Assembly (NCBI GenBank): GCA_025618425.1
Contig: CM046839.1
Coordinates: 4,672,533 to 4,736,532 of the forward strand
From: Heliocidaris tuberculata
Lineage: Eukaryota; Echinodermata; Echinoidea; Camarodonta; Echinometridae
DNA: 64,000 nt
Direction: 5' to 3'
Shown: positions 22,415-36,500 of the stretch, piece by piece
Layout: every line of letters begins with the position of its first letter
Position numbering within the stretch: the stretch's first letter is position 1
Notes under the pieces: model-generated
Seen by the model: only the letters and a program-made list of their open reading frames with translations
The model's database searches: none
Told to the model about the DNA's origin: nothing
Position numbers and translations under genes: made by a program

Positions 22415-22650
22415 CTTTCAAAACAAAGAAACAAAGAATATTATTTACTTTCAATATTACTTTAAAATTAATGCTAAATCGTATTATTTCTCATGAATAT
22501 TACCAGCTAATTTAATTGGTTGATCATCTGATAATTTGCATACAGCTCCTATACCCTCTACTTCAACAAAGAAAAAAGTGGAAATGTATGTTTTTCAATG
22601 TGTACACTTTTATAGGAATATAACTATCCATGCAAATAAGTGGACATGCA

Positions 22651-23730
22651 TTTAAAGGCACATAGATAGTGGACTTATGTTATGCATCCTTCCAAAATCT
22701 GCATTGAGTAGGACATATCAATGTCCAAATAACCTGTAATCAATATCAAACTTACATTCTAATGCAAAATGATTGTCAAATTATGCAAATTATACCAGTA
22801 TGTTTCATACATTACCATTAATAATATTAAATGACTTTTATATTTTAGGACACAAAGGGGTATATTACATTCAATGTGAAAATATTTCACTCATCATAAT
22901 GATTCATGAGATATGTTCAGCTTGGGCAATGTAATCCTGTATCCCACTCAAGACATTCAACATTATATCATTACTCACCGAGGTAACTACAGTCTTCCTG
23001 ATGATTGAGGGATTGGTAGAGGTCCTGGGTTCTATCCCCACTAAGTGCTTAAATCCATGGATGAGATGTTTCAGCCAAATTTGTCCCTCTCCACCCAGGT
23101 GCTAAACAGTCACCTAGCAATGTTGGAGTAATCAAAATATATGGGCTGTCAGGGAGAACATTTTTCATACTGATGAGGCTACCCTAAGGCTACCACATTA
23201 TTCATATTCCCTTAGTAGAATTCAGTGTGGCAAAAAGTACTCAGAAAAGAGTTTATGAAATTTCTCAGTATTTCCTGAACAGGAGAACTAGTGTAGAGAG
23301 AGATTCTGTAAAGTACCACTTGTTGTCACAAGACCATATGAATCAAATTCAGTAGTCTTTATTTTGCCTTCATTCTTCATTTTGCTAACAAGCACCTCGT
23401 ATGTCGTGTGAGTGAGCATTCACATATTTCATAATACTAAGATAATTTCAGGGTGTACATTGCTAATGAAATCAATTGTGTTTTACTTTTCAAGATATGT
23501 TAAAGTGATTTACTTTTAAAGCTAACGTGAGGTCAAACTTGAAACTCACTCACGTACGAGGTTATGGGTCTAACTCTGACTTACGGTACACAAGAATGGA
23601 TATGTGGGACTGAACACGATCTGACCATACAAAGTTAACAAACTAGGCTCTTTTTGTCTTTAAAGTTTCAAAAAAACTTTTCTCCCCACCCATTATAAAT
23701 ATAATGATAGAACGCAGTATCAAGCGGAGT
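22651..23730. other. No gene assigned; possible tRNA-like SINE fragment
   Basis: Near 22980-23095 the plus strand has GGTCCTGGGTTCTATCCCC, an RNA polymerase III B-box-like sequence, followed by a CACCCAGGTG stretch seen in other SINEs. On the minus strand a GTGAGT donor at the same place could mimic an exon. The rest is AT-rich and unassigned. Confidence 0.35.
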
Positions 23731-23734
23731 ATGC

Positions 23735-23800
23735 TTACCCAGGACATGATCGATTTTCAATTTATCGCAGTGCCAGCGACCAAATATCCGGTTATCCGGT
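23735..23800 (-). other. Possible first exon of candidate minus-strand gene
   Basis: The minus strand reads ATGTCCTGG immediately followed by the donor GTAAGC, giving Met-Ser-Trp and a phase 0 exon end. This would fit a 5' UTR plus start-codon exon for the small-exon cluster to its left. Only the donor and ATG support it. Confidence 0.25.
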
Positions 23801-23830
23801 GAGTTGCTGAACGACGACTGCGTAGCGGGA

Positions 23831-24072
23831 TCCAATAATTGTGCACCCGATTCCAGTAATTGTGCACCCAATTTCATGTACTGTGCCCCAACAACAGGTG
23901 CACAGTTCATCGGATTTTCAGTAGTAGTGTGCACCCCTGGGGCACACTTCACAAAGTGGGGGCATAGATCAAGAAAAGGGGGCTCACTTCAAGAAAATGG
24001 GGCATACTTCAGAAAAAAGGGGCAAGCTTCATATAATTTGGGCACAGTTCATACGGTTTTTGGAGCACAATG
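23831..24072. mobile_element. Foldback-like inverted array of about 21-bp tandem units
   Basis: The left side has three 21-bp units containing TGTGCACCC or TGTGCCCC. The right side has about six 20-22-bp units in reverse sense (GGGGCACACTTCA-like). The sense switches at GTGTGCACCCCTGGGGCACAC near 23930. The architecture resembles the terminal repeats of foldback/TU elements. No target duplication identified. Confidence 0.5.
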
Positions 24073-24080
24073 CATTGAGA

Positions 24081-24081
<1 letters not shown>

Positions 24082-24122
<41 letters not shown>

Positions 24123-24305
24123 TCTCTCTTTCTCTCCGTTTACCTATTTACCTCCCACCCAGTTATCAGTCTCCTTATCTTTTGTCACCTCCTCTAGCTC
24201 TCCTCTCTCGCTCTCCTCTCTCTCTTTCTCTCTCTCTCTTTCTTTCTCTCTCTCTCACTTTCTTTCTCTCTCGCTCTCTTTCTCTTTCTCTCTCTCTCTC
24301 TTTCT
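24082..24305. repeat. (CT)n-rich microsatellite tract
   Basis: A pure CT run of about 37 bp, then interrupted CT/CTTT sequence to 24305. The long open frames here are low-complexity artefacts. Confidence 0.9.
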
Positions 24306-26578
24306 AACTATTAAAACAAACATCTTCTGCTCCCTGATCATCTTCTCTCAGGTAGACACACTGGTTTGTGCACATGCATGTTTTGGGCTATCCTCATTCC
24401 AATCCTTCTCCACCCCTCCGATTGCGCCTCTTCCACCCCGCTGTTAATTTTTAAAACTATATAGCTTTCTTCTACCCATCTTCCACTGAATCAGTGCAAT
24501 CACTGGAAAAGAATGTCGCTATGAGGAGGGGTGGTGCATGTCACAGTCCATTTATTTATTGGCCTACTTCACTTGTGCGTACAAATTTTTTTTATTTTTT
24601 ACTCTACCCCCCTTTAATGGAAGTTTTGGGAAAATTTATTCTACAATTGTACAACCAACCCCTTAAAAAAAGATGTCCACATATGCCCCTCACCCAAGTA
24701 CGCCCAGGCAACCATCTTCATCAACTTGAATATCGCCTGAAACTTGTTGAGCGAACTAACAAGGTCGAGTGGCAAGAGAAGATGGATGAAAGCGGAAGAA
24801 CAAAGGGCCGGCCGCCTTCTATTGGCATAATTTTTCTTTCTTTCTTTCTTTCATTTTCTTTTTTGTGAAGCATTCATTTCAGAGGATGGATAAGGGAATA
24901 TTTCATGCACCCTATAAGGACAAAAAGGAAAACCTTGTCAATATTTGATCCTGTGTGGTTTATTATTGTTGGTCATTCTTCCAAATTATAGAATAAAGAT
25001 ATGTTGCCTTTTATCGCTTTTTTATCTCTCCCCCCCCCCCCCACCCTCTCTCTCTCTGTTCCCTTTCGAAATACCCCATCTGTATTTCTTTTTGTCTCTC
25101 CTCTGTCGCACATTCCCCCCCTCTCTCCCTCTCTCTCTCTCTCTCTCTATCTCTCACTCTCACTCTCTCTCTCTCTCTATATCTCACTCTCTCTCGCTCT
25201 TCTCTCGTACCCCTCCCCTCTCTCACTCTCTCTACCTCTCACTCTCTCTCTTCCTCCCTCCCTTTCTCACTCTCGAACCCCCCCCCCTGTCTGTTTGTCT
25301 TTCTCTCTCTTTCTTTCTCTCTTTCTCTCTCTCACCTCCCTCTATCTCTCTCTCTCTCTCTTACCCTCTTTATTTCACTCCCTGACTCTGTCCTTCTCTT
25401 TTTTTCTCAATCTCTCTGTCTCTATAGTTTTCTCTCTCCTCCTTTCTCTCCCTCATTCGCTGTCTCTCATTTTCTCTTTCTGTCACCGTCCCCCTCCTAT
25501 ACATGTATATCGAACTCTTTATGATTCATGCCTTACTTAAGTGTCCTTATTTTGGTTCAGAAGAGACAATACTTTCCAGGGTAGCTAAGATAGCACGCAT
25601 GCATATTTGGTACAATTTCACTTTTGGTGCCAAGCTACATCTACATTGTTTCGAAATCCATACATTACATTGATACACTAATTTGATTGACTAAAAATGG
25701 GCGAAGATTGTCTCCTCAATGTGTATAAGGGTGCATATTTTTCGGAATATTTTCATTTAGCATAAGTTGTTAAAGTTCATTGTCCAATGAAATCATTATC
25801 GTATTCAGTAACGTAAAATACAGGAGGAAAAAGAGCTAAGCTGAACCACTATTTGCTTTCCGACCTCTTATTGGAAAAATCAAAATGTTTTGGTTTCGAT
25901 GATTAGGACTAATTATAAAGAAAGTATACTGACCCCTTATTTTACCGGGGTTTTCTTTGTTCGTTTGATTTCAACCTTGATCAGTGCAACGACAAAATTT
26001 GTTGTCACTTTGATCAATTTTCTACAAGAGTGGGAACAAATGAAGCCCATGTGCTAGCTCGGAGTGAAATAATCGTCCATGCATCTGTATGTCTTTGCCA
26101 TCCTTTTTTTTTTTTTAATAGAAGGCTTTCAAATAAAACAAATAATACTATACCAAGTTGCGTATGTATCAATTTTTGAAGAAAAAAAAAAGGAATCTCA
26201 GAAAAGCATCGATTTTCAGGAAAGCTTATTCGATGGTCACCTGATAAATTTTACAGAATGTTAAAAAAACATGGCTCAGCTGACACCCTAATACAAGGCC
26301 CATCATCATGATCATACGATATGTGCGCCATTTGAAAAGACACTCACAGTGTGCATGTTTATCAGTCGAGTTGAAACATATTTATCGCATTAGCATTTAG
26401 AAAAACCCTGAACGGCAACATAATTTATCATTGATTTGCAATGATATATTGTGTTACATTATATATTTAGACATAACTAGAGCTTCAAAAACAAAATCAA
26501 TGATTAACACCGTCATCAGCTCCAGGGGGACTGTTAGCAAAAAAATTGACTTTACATAAGTTGAGGCTATTGCAGGAG
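24306..26578. other. No gene assigned; pyrimidine-rich tract inside
   Basis: Contains a TTTC run near 24836-24862 and a long CT-rich tract at about 25025-25480. A stretch at 24690-24820 reads on the plus strand as QVRPGNHLHQLEYRLKLVER and looks weakly coding-like, but it has no clear splice sites or family. Otherwise unassigned. Confidence 0.5.
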
Positions 26579-26645
26579 GCGTGATGGCCGTCGGTATAAG
26601 AGCAGTGGTCCTGTAACTGGGAGGTGGCGGGTTCGAAACCAAGTG
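26579..26645 (+). mobile_element. tRNA-like SINE head (second family)
   Basis: Contains CTGTAACTGGGAGG then GGCGGGTTCGAAACC, the latter a polymerase III B-box. A related sequence occurs at 52505-52550 and, weakly, at 34447-34490. It does not fold as a clean tRNA and is best read as an old SINE. Confidence 0.45.
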
Positions 26646-27034
26646 GACGCACTAGCTTAAAAATCCCTTTTTTGCTTACCTGCAAGCATACATAAATATA
26701 CATTTTTCTTCTTAGCAGTCGTTGATAAATAATCGACTGATCAATTGATTATTATATGTATTTTGCTAATCATACTCTTCTCATTTCTGTTTAACATCTA
26801 ATGTATTCAACCGAGCATGATTTACAAATACTTCACAAGCAATTACATGTATTTGCTCAAACATTTAGAATAATATGAGGTTACTCACTTGCTAATATTT
26901 TTCAATTTTAATGTAAGTTTATTTAAATTTCATATAGGAAAAATAATGAAGTTCAGAAAACACCTGAAGAATATATATATATTTATATAGGTGCAAAGAT
27001 ACCTAACTTAAACATTTCGACGAACCACTGGCCC

Positions 27035-27104
27035 GTCTCTGTGGTCTGGTGGTTAAGGCATTGGCGTTCTAAGCCAGTGACCCGGGTTCGATTGCGGCGG
27101 AGAC
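27035..27104 (+). mobile_element. tRNA(Arg-UCU)-like SINE head, copy 1
   Basis: Cloverleaf-like sequence starting GTCTCTG, with A-box GGTCTGGTGG and B-box GGGTTCGATT and the anticodon loop GTTCTAA (UCU). The downstream body matches copies 2 and 4 (TTTTTTTCTCAACC... to ACGAGAGTTGC near 27220). A shared leader occurs upstream of copies 2 and 4. Confidence 0.7.
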
Positions 27105-27281
27105 GTTTTTTTTCTCAACCTTTGCAAAAATGTCAAAAGGGAATACCGCCCTGAGGAACTTTGATTTAAGCTACGCAACCTTCTCTCATTTTTATTTATT
27201 ACAATTGTATAATTTCCACGAGAGTTGCCAAAGCTGTTGTATATTATTTCCTTATACTTGTATATAACTATTCTAACATGT

Positions 27282-27640
27282 ACATGCATCTCAAAGCATT
27301 TGCTTGGATCCACCTGAGGCATGTGGCTTGTCATTGTTCAAAACTCACCTGCGCCGACAAAGGAATTGATTAATAAGGTTGAAGATTTGTGAATCTGTCG
27401 GTCAATTAAATCTGGTGTCGCCGAAACCACTGGCCCGTCTCCTGGTCTACGTGGTCTAGTGGTTAAGGCATTGGCGTTCTAAGCCAGTGATTCCCGGCGG
27501 AGACATTTTTTCAACCTATGCAAAAATTTCAATAGGGAGGACAGTTCTGGGGAAGATTTAATCTATGCAACCATAATTCTCTTTCATTTCTTACATTTGT
27601 AATTATTTCCACGAGAGTTGCAAAATCTGTTGCATATGTT
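27282..27640 (+). mobile_element. tRNA-derived SINE, copy 2, with shared leader and body
   Basis: The leader (27282-27436, from TGTACATGCATCTCAAAGC) matches 28982-29139. The head at 27437-27504 has a small duplication in its 5' part and has lost the B-box region. The body ends in the ACGAGAGTTGC block. This copy cannot form a cloverleaf. Confidence 0.7.
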
Positions 27641-27672
27641 ATTTCGGAAACTTGAACTAAGTATTAGAAAAA

Positions 27673-28238
27673 CAGTGGACAGTTTTGGTCATTAATATCT
27701 GAAAAATTGTACCTCGTATCAGACTGGGGTTTTTACTTTTTGAAGTTGAAGGATGTAAAATTTATTGGGGGCAAGTTTTATTACATTTTTCTAAAATATT
27801 TTTGTTAGAATATTGCTCTGAATTTTTATTCATATTTTTCACTTTTTGAAAAATCAAGGCCACAAAATATGTGTCTATCAGTAATTAATTCAAAATACAC
27901 CAATTGCCATAGGGCATTGCAGCTGAAATTCCAGAACAGTTTTATAACCCAGAGTCATGAATCATTAATGACACTGGACAGCAAAAGTTTAGCAAAAATG
28001 ACAACTGCAACACACAATGGCAATTGGTGTGTTCTGAATTAATTACTGATACACAGAGATTTTGTGGCCTTGATTTTTCAAAAAATGAAAAATTCAATTA
28101 AATATTCAGAGCAATATTTTCAGAAGAGTATTCAGAAAAAAGTCATGAAACTTGCTCCCAACAGATTTTACATTCTTCAACTTACAATGTAAAAACCTCA
28201 GTCTGATACGATGTATAATTTTGAGTTATTTACCACTT
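27673..28238. mobile_element. Long-TIR MITE family C, copy 1
   Basis: Starts CAGTGGACAGTTTTGGTCA and is largely palindromic: the left part through CTCGTATCAGACTG matches the complement of the right part through CAGTCTGATACGATG. It aligns with 32850-33384. The extreme right tip seems lost next to a TG/TA microsatellite. Confidence 0.65.
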
Positions 28239-28247
28239 GGCATGCTT

Positions 28248-28248
28248 G

Positions 28249-28312
<64 letters not shown>
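28248..28312. repeat. (TG)n(TA)n microsatellite
   Basis: About 14 TG followed by about 18 TA units, abutting a SINE copy. The SINE copies at 28.8 and 29.3 kb also end at TA runs. Confidence 0.95.
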
Positions 28313-28315
<3 letters not shown>

Positions 28316-28640
28316 GTGAGAAATCAATTGAATTGAATGAGAGAAATAATTTGCGTAGCTAAATTCATTGTTCCTCCTTACTGACTTCCTTTTTGTGGAA
28401 ATAACTGCAGGGTTTGCAAAAACTGTCTCCGCCGGGAGTCGAACCCGGGTCTTTGGCACTGTACGCCAAACGCCTTAACCACTAGACCACGGAGGCGGGT
28501 TGAGTGGTATTCGGCTACACCAGGTACAAACACCGACAGGCAGCCCTTGCAACCCTTCTCAGTTAGTTTATTCCTTTTCTTTGAGGGACAGGGGAGTACT
28601 GAACAATGAAAAGCCGCATGCCTAGCTAGATCCATTACGG
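28313..28640 (-). mobile_element. tRNA-derived SINE, copy 3 (minus strand)
   Basis: The head is 28425-28496 on the minus strand with an intact B-box and the anticodon loop GTACAGT, different from the other copies. The body segment 28313-28410 recurs almost identically at 28734-28829. The leader runs to about 28640. Confidence 0.65.
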
Positions 28641-28733
28641 ATTCATGTATTAGAATTAATTAATTATTTACAATGTGTGAGAAATTTGTTCTAATACTAT
28701 AGCATCGGCAACTCTCGTGGGTAAATTTACATA

Positions 28734-28829
28734 ATGTGAGAAATCAACTGAATTGAATGAGAGAAATAATTTGCGTAGCTAAATTCATTGTTCCTCCTTA
28801 CTGACTTCCTTTTTGTGGAAATAACTGCA
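28734..28829. repeat. Direct repeat of SINE body (matches 28313-28410)
   Basis: Nearly identical over about 95 bp, differing at about one position, and ending where a TA microsatellite starts. Such high identity suggests recent duplication or gene conversion. Confidence 0.85.
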
Positions 28830-28859
28830 TATATATATATATAATTGTAAGGAAATATT

Positions 28860-29312
28860 AACATATACAACAGCTTTGGCAACTCTCGTGGAAATGATAT
28901 AATTGTGAGAAAATAAAAATGAGAGAATAATGGTTGCGTAGCTTAAATCAAAGTTCCCAAGAGCTGTCTTCCCTTTCTAATGTATACATGTATCTCAAAG
29001 CATTCGCTTGGATCCAGCTGAGGCATGCGGCTTGTCTTTGTTCAGAACTCACCTGCCCCCGACAAAGGAATTAATTAATGAGGTCGAAGATTCGTCAATC
29101 TGTCGGTCAATTGAATCTGGCATCGCCGTCTACTGGCCCGTCTCCTTGGTCTTGTGGTTAAGGCATTGGCGTTCTAAGCCAACGACCCGGGTTCGATTCC
29201 CGGCGGAGACATTTTTTCAACCTTTGCAAAAATTTCAAAAAGGGTGGACAGCTCTGGGGAACTTTGATTTAAGCTACGCAACCATTATTCTCTCAATTTC
29301 ATTTCTCACAAG

Positions 29313-29313
<1 letters not shown>
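28860..29313 (+). mobile_element. tRNA-derived SINE, copy 4, best-preserved cloverleaf
   Basis: The head at 29140-29210 (71 nt) folds as a tRNA: acceptor arm 6 of 7 pairs, D stem GTCT/AGGC, anticodon stem TTGGC/GCCAA with loop GTTCTAA (anticodon UCU, Arg), T stem CCGGG/CCCGG with TTCGATT. It sits inside the same leader-head-body unit as the other copies, so I call it a SINE rather than a tRNA gene, though polymerase III transcription is plausible. The tail runs into TA then TG repeats. Confidence 0.7.
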
Positions 29314-29356
<43 letters not shown>

Positions 29357-29378
29357 CGTGTGTGTGTGTGTGTGTGTG
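29314..29378. repeat. (TA)n(TG)n microsatellite
   Basis: Mirrors the order of the 28248-28312 array on the other side of the SINE cluster. A further TG/G-run tract lies at about 29567-29612. Confidence 0.95.
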
Positions 29379-29689
29379 GACAGGTATAGCCGTATGAGCG
29401 AGGACGGTGAACAAAGAAAAATTCCTGAGAACAATAGTCCTCGGAAGTTGAACAATAGTCCTCGGACGCCAAACAATAGATTTGAGCCTTATTCCGTCAG
29501 CTTTCCGAGGACAGGAGAATAATAGAGGAACAATAGCTGTCCTCGAGAGTAAAGGCAAAAAAGACTGTGTGTGTGTGTGTGTGGGGGGGGGGTGTGTGTG
29601 TGTGTGTGTGTATGCGAAGATTCGACGGCGTCTCGGTAAATTGTAAAGTGCGAGGATTGATGACACCGAAGACAAGGACGTAGCTGAAC

Positions 29690-29745
29690 TTCAACTTTAT
29701 TAGATCAAGCTTTCGGCCTTCCCGGCCTTTTTCAGGTTCTGAAGA
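29690..29745 (-). mobile_element. Possible Penelope-like element terminal motif
   Basis: On the minus strand: TCTTCAGAACCTGAAAAAGG, a GGCC-rich stem, then CGAAAGCTTG and AATAAAGTTGAAG. The pattern stem, CGAAA, AATAAA resembles 3' regions I associate with Penelope-like retroelements. No ORF is attached. Confidence 0.3.
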
Positions 29746-29799
29746 TAATAATACAAACATATACCGGGTAGTATATACTTCAATATACACACATATAAG

Positions 29800-32450
<2,651 letters not shown>

Positions 32451-32849
32451 ATATCCCACAACCGATCGCAGCTGCGGACACGCAATTGTAAAACCGCACA
32501 CTCGATCAGTTGTGACCATAGCATTAAAAGCGTGCTATGTTCAAGTACGCTTCATGGTTGTACTCATGCACCATAACAATATATTCAAACAGTATCAGTT
32601 GCAACCGTGGGGTAGGGAGGGGGTAAAAACATAATTCCAAGAAATAATAATGTATACGAACTGTTGTCTATTCACAATTTAGTTCTGATAAAGAGTGAAT
32701 GAACTACAGTGAACTGCAAAAATTTGCCGAGACATCTACAGAAATATTACCGATTTCAACCACTAATCGAAACCAGAAACCTGTCGTCGTGGTTTGGTGG
32801 TTGTGGCATACGCTAAGCTTTATCCTTCTAAAATTACATCGTTTTTTCT

Positions 32850-33384
32850 TCCAAAAATGTTTACTTTGTAAAGCTGAAGGATGTAAAGTTTACTGGGAGC
32901 CAGTTTCATGATATTTCTCTGAATATTGTTCTCGAAATATTTCTCTGAATATTTAATTATATTTTTCACTTTTCGAAAAAGCAAGGTCACAAAATATGTG
33001 TGTATCAGTAATCAATTCTGAATACAACAATTGCCATTGTGCATTGCAGCTGAAATTCCAGAACACCGTTTTAACCAAGAGTCATGAATCATTAATGACA
33101 CTGGACAGCAAAAAGTTGTTAGAAATGACAGCTGCAACAAACAATGGCAATTAATGTGTTCTAAATTAGTTGCTGATACACACAGATTTCTGTGGCTTTG
33201 ATTTTTCAAAAAGTGAAAATCTAATCAAATATTCAGAGTAATATTTTAAGAAAAGTATTCAGAGAAATGCAATAAAACTTACTCCCAATGCGTTTTACAT
33301 CAATTAATTAACTTTACAATATGAAAACCTCAGTCTGATACGAGGTACAATTTTTGAGATATTAACGATCAAAAGTGTCGACTG
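32850..33384. mobile_element. Long-TIR MITE family C, copy 2
   Basis: Aligns with 27673-28238 and keeps the right tip (complement CAGTCGACACTTTTGATCG) that copy 1 lacks, while its own left tip is truncated near 32850. Together the copies define a palindromic element of roughly 600 bp without coding capacity. A CT microsatellite follows at about 33476-33519. Confidence 0.65.
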
Positions 33385-33472
33385 ATGTTTTTTTTTTGTA
33401 TACCTAGTACTTAAAAGTGATGTACCAACAAAATCTGTTCAATTTATGTGCCTCCTCTCATGTCCAGTTCCA

Positions 33473-33521
<49 letters not shown>

Positions 33522-36500
33522 TCTGTCTTTTTCCCTGTCTCTGTCTCTGTCTTTCTATCTTTTTTATCTTTCTCCCTCAGTCTCTCTTAATCCCTTTGTT
33601 TGAATTTCATTAGATGAGAGGGTAGAAGGTTTAGCTATTGTTACATTAATAAGCCAATGTTAATACACTGAAACTTTATGAGATAGGTATATCCAAAATG
33701 AATTGTCTATCAGTGCGCTACTATTGAATTCAAAATGGATTTGGTGAATGAATAGAGCCTATAAACACACCTGCATGAATTTATTCACTGTCTCGACCAT
33801 CCATAGAACAAGTTAAGGTAGTCAGGGAAACAGAGCCTTGGATATAGTCTCCTATATCGACCAGAGCGTGAAGTACACGAAGTATACATGTTTGATGATC
33901 TTTGTGAATCTTTAATGCTTCCTATTGCTCCCGTCGATGCGTTTGACATCGTTAATATTTGATGAGTTTGAAGACAAGCCGGATCGGGACTGCCGATACC
34001 AGCTGAAATCAATCTACACGCAGATTTAATTGAATCTATTTATCAAGAAAGTACGCTGAACCTTACTAAAGAATATGTTATGTAAAAGCACTTTAAAGGT
34101 TTGGGTTTTTTTCATTTAATAATATATACATTAAAGGCAAATAAAGGCTTTTATAGGTGTTAGTATATCTTAAAAGACTTTGGTTCATCGAACGCATTGC
34201 ATTTCAAAATTTGTGGAAGTGAAAAATGTTGTTATATAAGCAGTGATCAAAATATAAATTTCCTTTTAACGATTTACATCTTAAAGCATTATTGATTCAA
34301 TATCTTTGGCTCATCATGCTCTTAGACAGTTTACCCTTTTAAATACATGTATTTAGTTTGATATTTCGTTTTGCTTACATGAGATGTTCTTGAGGGAAGA
34401 CATTCACATATGGTCTATCAATGAAGTCAACGAACTTACATTGGTATGAGACTCTTTTTCTCGTATCTGGGAGGTCTCGTGTTCAAAAGAAAGTCGGTGC
34501 ACGGTACCCTATGGAAAGGCATTAATCCTCAATTACCAACTCCCTTTGATAGGACTCAAGGCTGTTTTTGTTTGTTTGTTTGTTTATTTTATTTATTCAC
34601 GGATAAAAACAATATACATTTGTGCCCTCATTCAGCTAAAAGCTGTTTTTTCAGCTAGGCCGTGATATAAACATTGAACAATAGATATAAACAAGGAAAA
34701 TACAATTAACAAACAAAAGATATGCAAGTTATAGATGAACATATTTACAGGAGTAGAAAAAATCGAAATCAATCTATAGTGAACAAAAATTGTTACCAAA
34801 AAATGAATAGAAAGAAAAAATAAATTAGTATCCAGTAGACGAAAAAAGTGAACCAACATTTTCTATTTTACTTATCTCTATACTGAATAATTCAACATCA
34901 TTTATAAGTCTTAGATCGACGGACAAGGTATTTAAAAATTTTGCAGCATGGTATAATGGGCTATGCTGTAGATACATATAAGCATTTAAACTTTCATGTA
35001 GAATAAAATCACCTATCAATTACTCCTTTAGTGCGACTTTGCAAAGGCACCCCTGTATTTTGAAGTCATGGATTCCCATCTTAAAAGACACTTTGAGCAT
35101 GTTGAGTATCGTTTTCAACCACATAACTGATGTTCCTAATCTATCCATTTGGATAGATTCATGAACAGCATAGGCATGTGGTATTGTGAAGAACTTTTAG
35201 CCGGCAGCAATAAATCCCATCCCATTTAGAAACAGAGTATGTTTACCCAGAGGTAGATATCTGAAGACCACATGGCGCATTTATGCCAAAAGAATTATGT
35301 GTTGGAAAAGTAAGGGATGGAGCTAGGAGTGAAAAGAATGAAAAATAAAATTAAAATAGTTTGACGAAGTAAAGAAGATAGTGTTGATGGAGAACAAATG
35401 ACGAGAAGATTAAAAAGGGAAAGGAACAGACTAGTAAAAGGGGTACTGATCCTGAAAATGAAAATGGTGAAGGAAGCATTACGTAATAAATAGATGAAAT
35501 TCGCATCAGCTACAAAAAAGGATGATAAGAGGAAAAATTGGCAAAGGAATATTTTGAAAAAGGCAAAATGATTGAATAAAGTGAAAGCTGCTGTTAGACG
35601 ATGGCCCATTCAGTTATCACCTTATTAACATACAAGATCGATGGCTAATATTTTGATGATATGTCTTGAGGATCAAAATCGTAACCAATTGACTTTAAAG
35701 CTGCCAATATCATCCAACGAAATATACATCGTGCTGGACCTTCAATATTTCCCGCAAAAGCAGAAGGTATACCCAGAGCAATGTGTTGTGTATAGCTGTC
35801 TCTTGTAAGAATTGATTGCAATGCTTCTCACCAATCTCTGCAGTAATGTCTCACTTTGATTAATCAATTTGCAGAGGAGCATGATCATCAAACAGTTTAC
35901 CGCCCAAAAGACATTGTATAAAAGCGATCCCGCCGCGGCTCAGGCGAGGAACGGTACAGCTATGATATTATCCATCTACGTTTCTGACATTCATTTTAAC
36001 CACCCCACTCCAAACTTCTACGGGATTATTGGCCAAGAGATGTGAGCTAAATCATCCCTTGTCTAAATGGTGCCGACAAGAGGATATTGCTTTCGTTTGG
36101 CATGTTTAGGGTGAAACTTATATTTACCTTGACAATACTTCAATCCCCCTCTTTCATATTTACTCGAAATCAACTCTCCTCCGCAAGGGAGCGTTCATAT
36201 GGCGGATGGTTTATGTAAAGAAGCTACCTTGCATCTGTGCATGGCGTACTTTAGAATTTATCTTTAATTAATTTGGATTTCATTCCCACCTGTTCATATA
36301 TCGTCAGTAAACAATTTCTCATGAGATTGTTCACTTAAATTTCTTTCGATGTAAGATGGATATATTAAATTACTGAGAATATTTGTTTTTAGTTGCAGTT
36401 ACTGGGAAAATGAATTATTTTCTGTGTAAGCCTCCCACGAGTCAGTATATTGCAATCAGCGAAAAGGTGGAGATGGCTTAGTACTTTTACCACCACAAAA

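Larger units (their letters stand above)
21735..22650. repeat. Tandem segmental duplication (about 310-370 bp units)
   Basis: 21735-22045 and 22285-22650 are alignable along their length, including a shared candidate exon, its TTTGAAAG acceptor and the downstream AT-rich sequence. The second unit has an extra insertion of about 60 bp. This is an exon-plus-intron duplication. Confidence 0.75.

Noticed and set aside
23804..24307. Open frame with NCAP repeats (167 codons)
   Set aside because: Produced by the 21-bp units of the inverted array followed by CT repeats; both strands are open.
24690..24830. Coding-like stretch QVRPGNHLHQLEYRLKLVER...
   Set aside because: Looks plausible as peptide, but no supported splice sites, start or homologous family; it ends in TTTC repeats.
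24082..25540. Long Ser/Leu/Arg-Glu-rich open frames
   Set aside because: Products of CT/GA microsatellites, open in several frames on both strands.
29140..29210. Functional tRNA-Arg(UCU) gene
   Set aside because: Folds well, but it is one of four heads embedded in the same longer repeated unit, so a SINE is the better reading; one acceptor pair is mismatched.
29690..29745. Hammerhead ribozyme
   Set aside because: The core would need CTGATGA; here it is CTGAA(A/G), so the catalytic core is not met.
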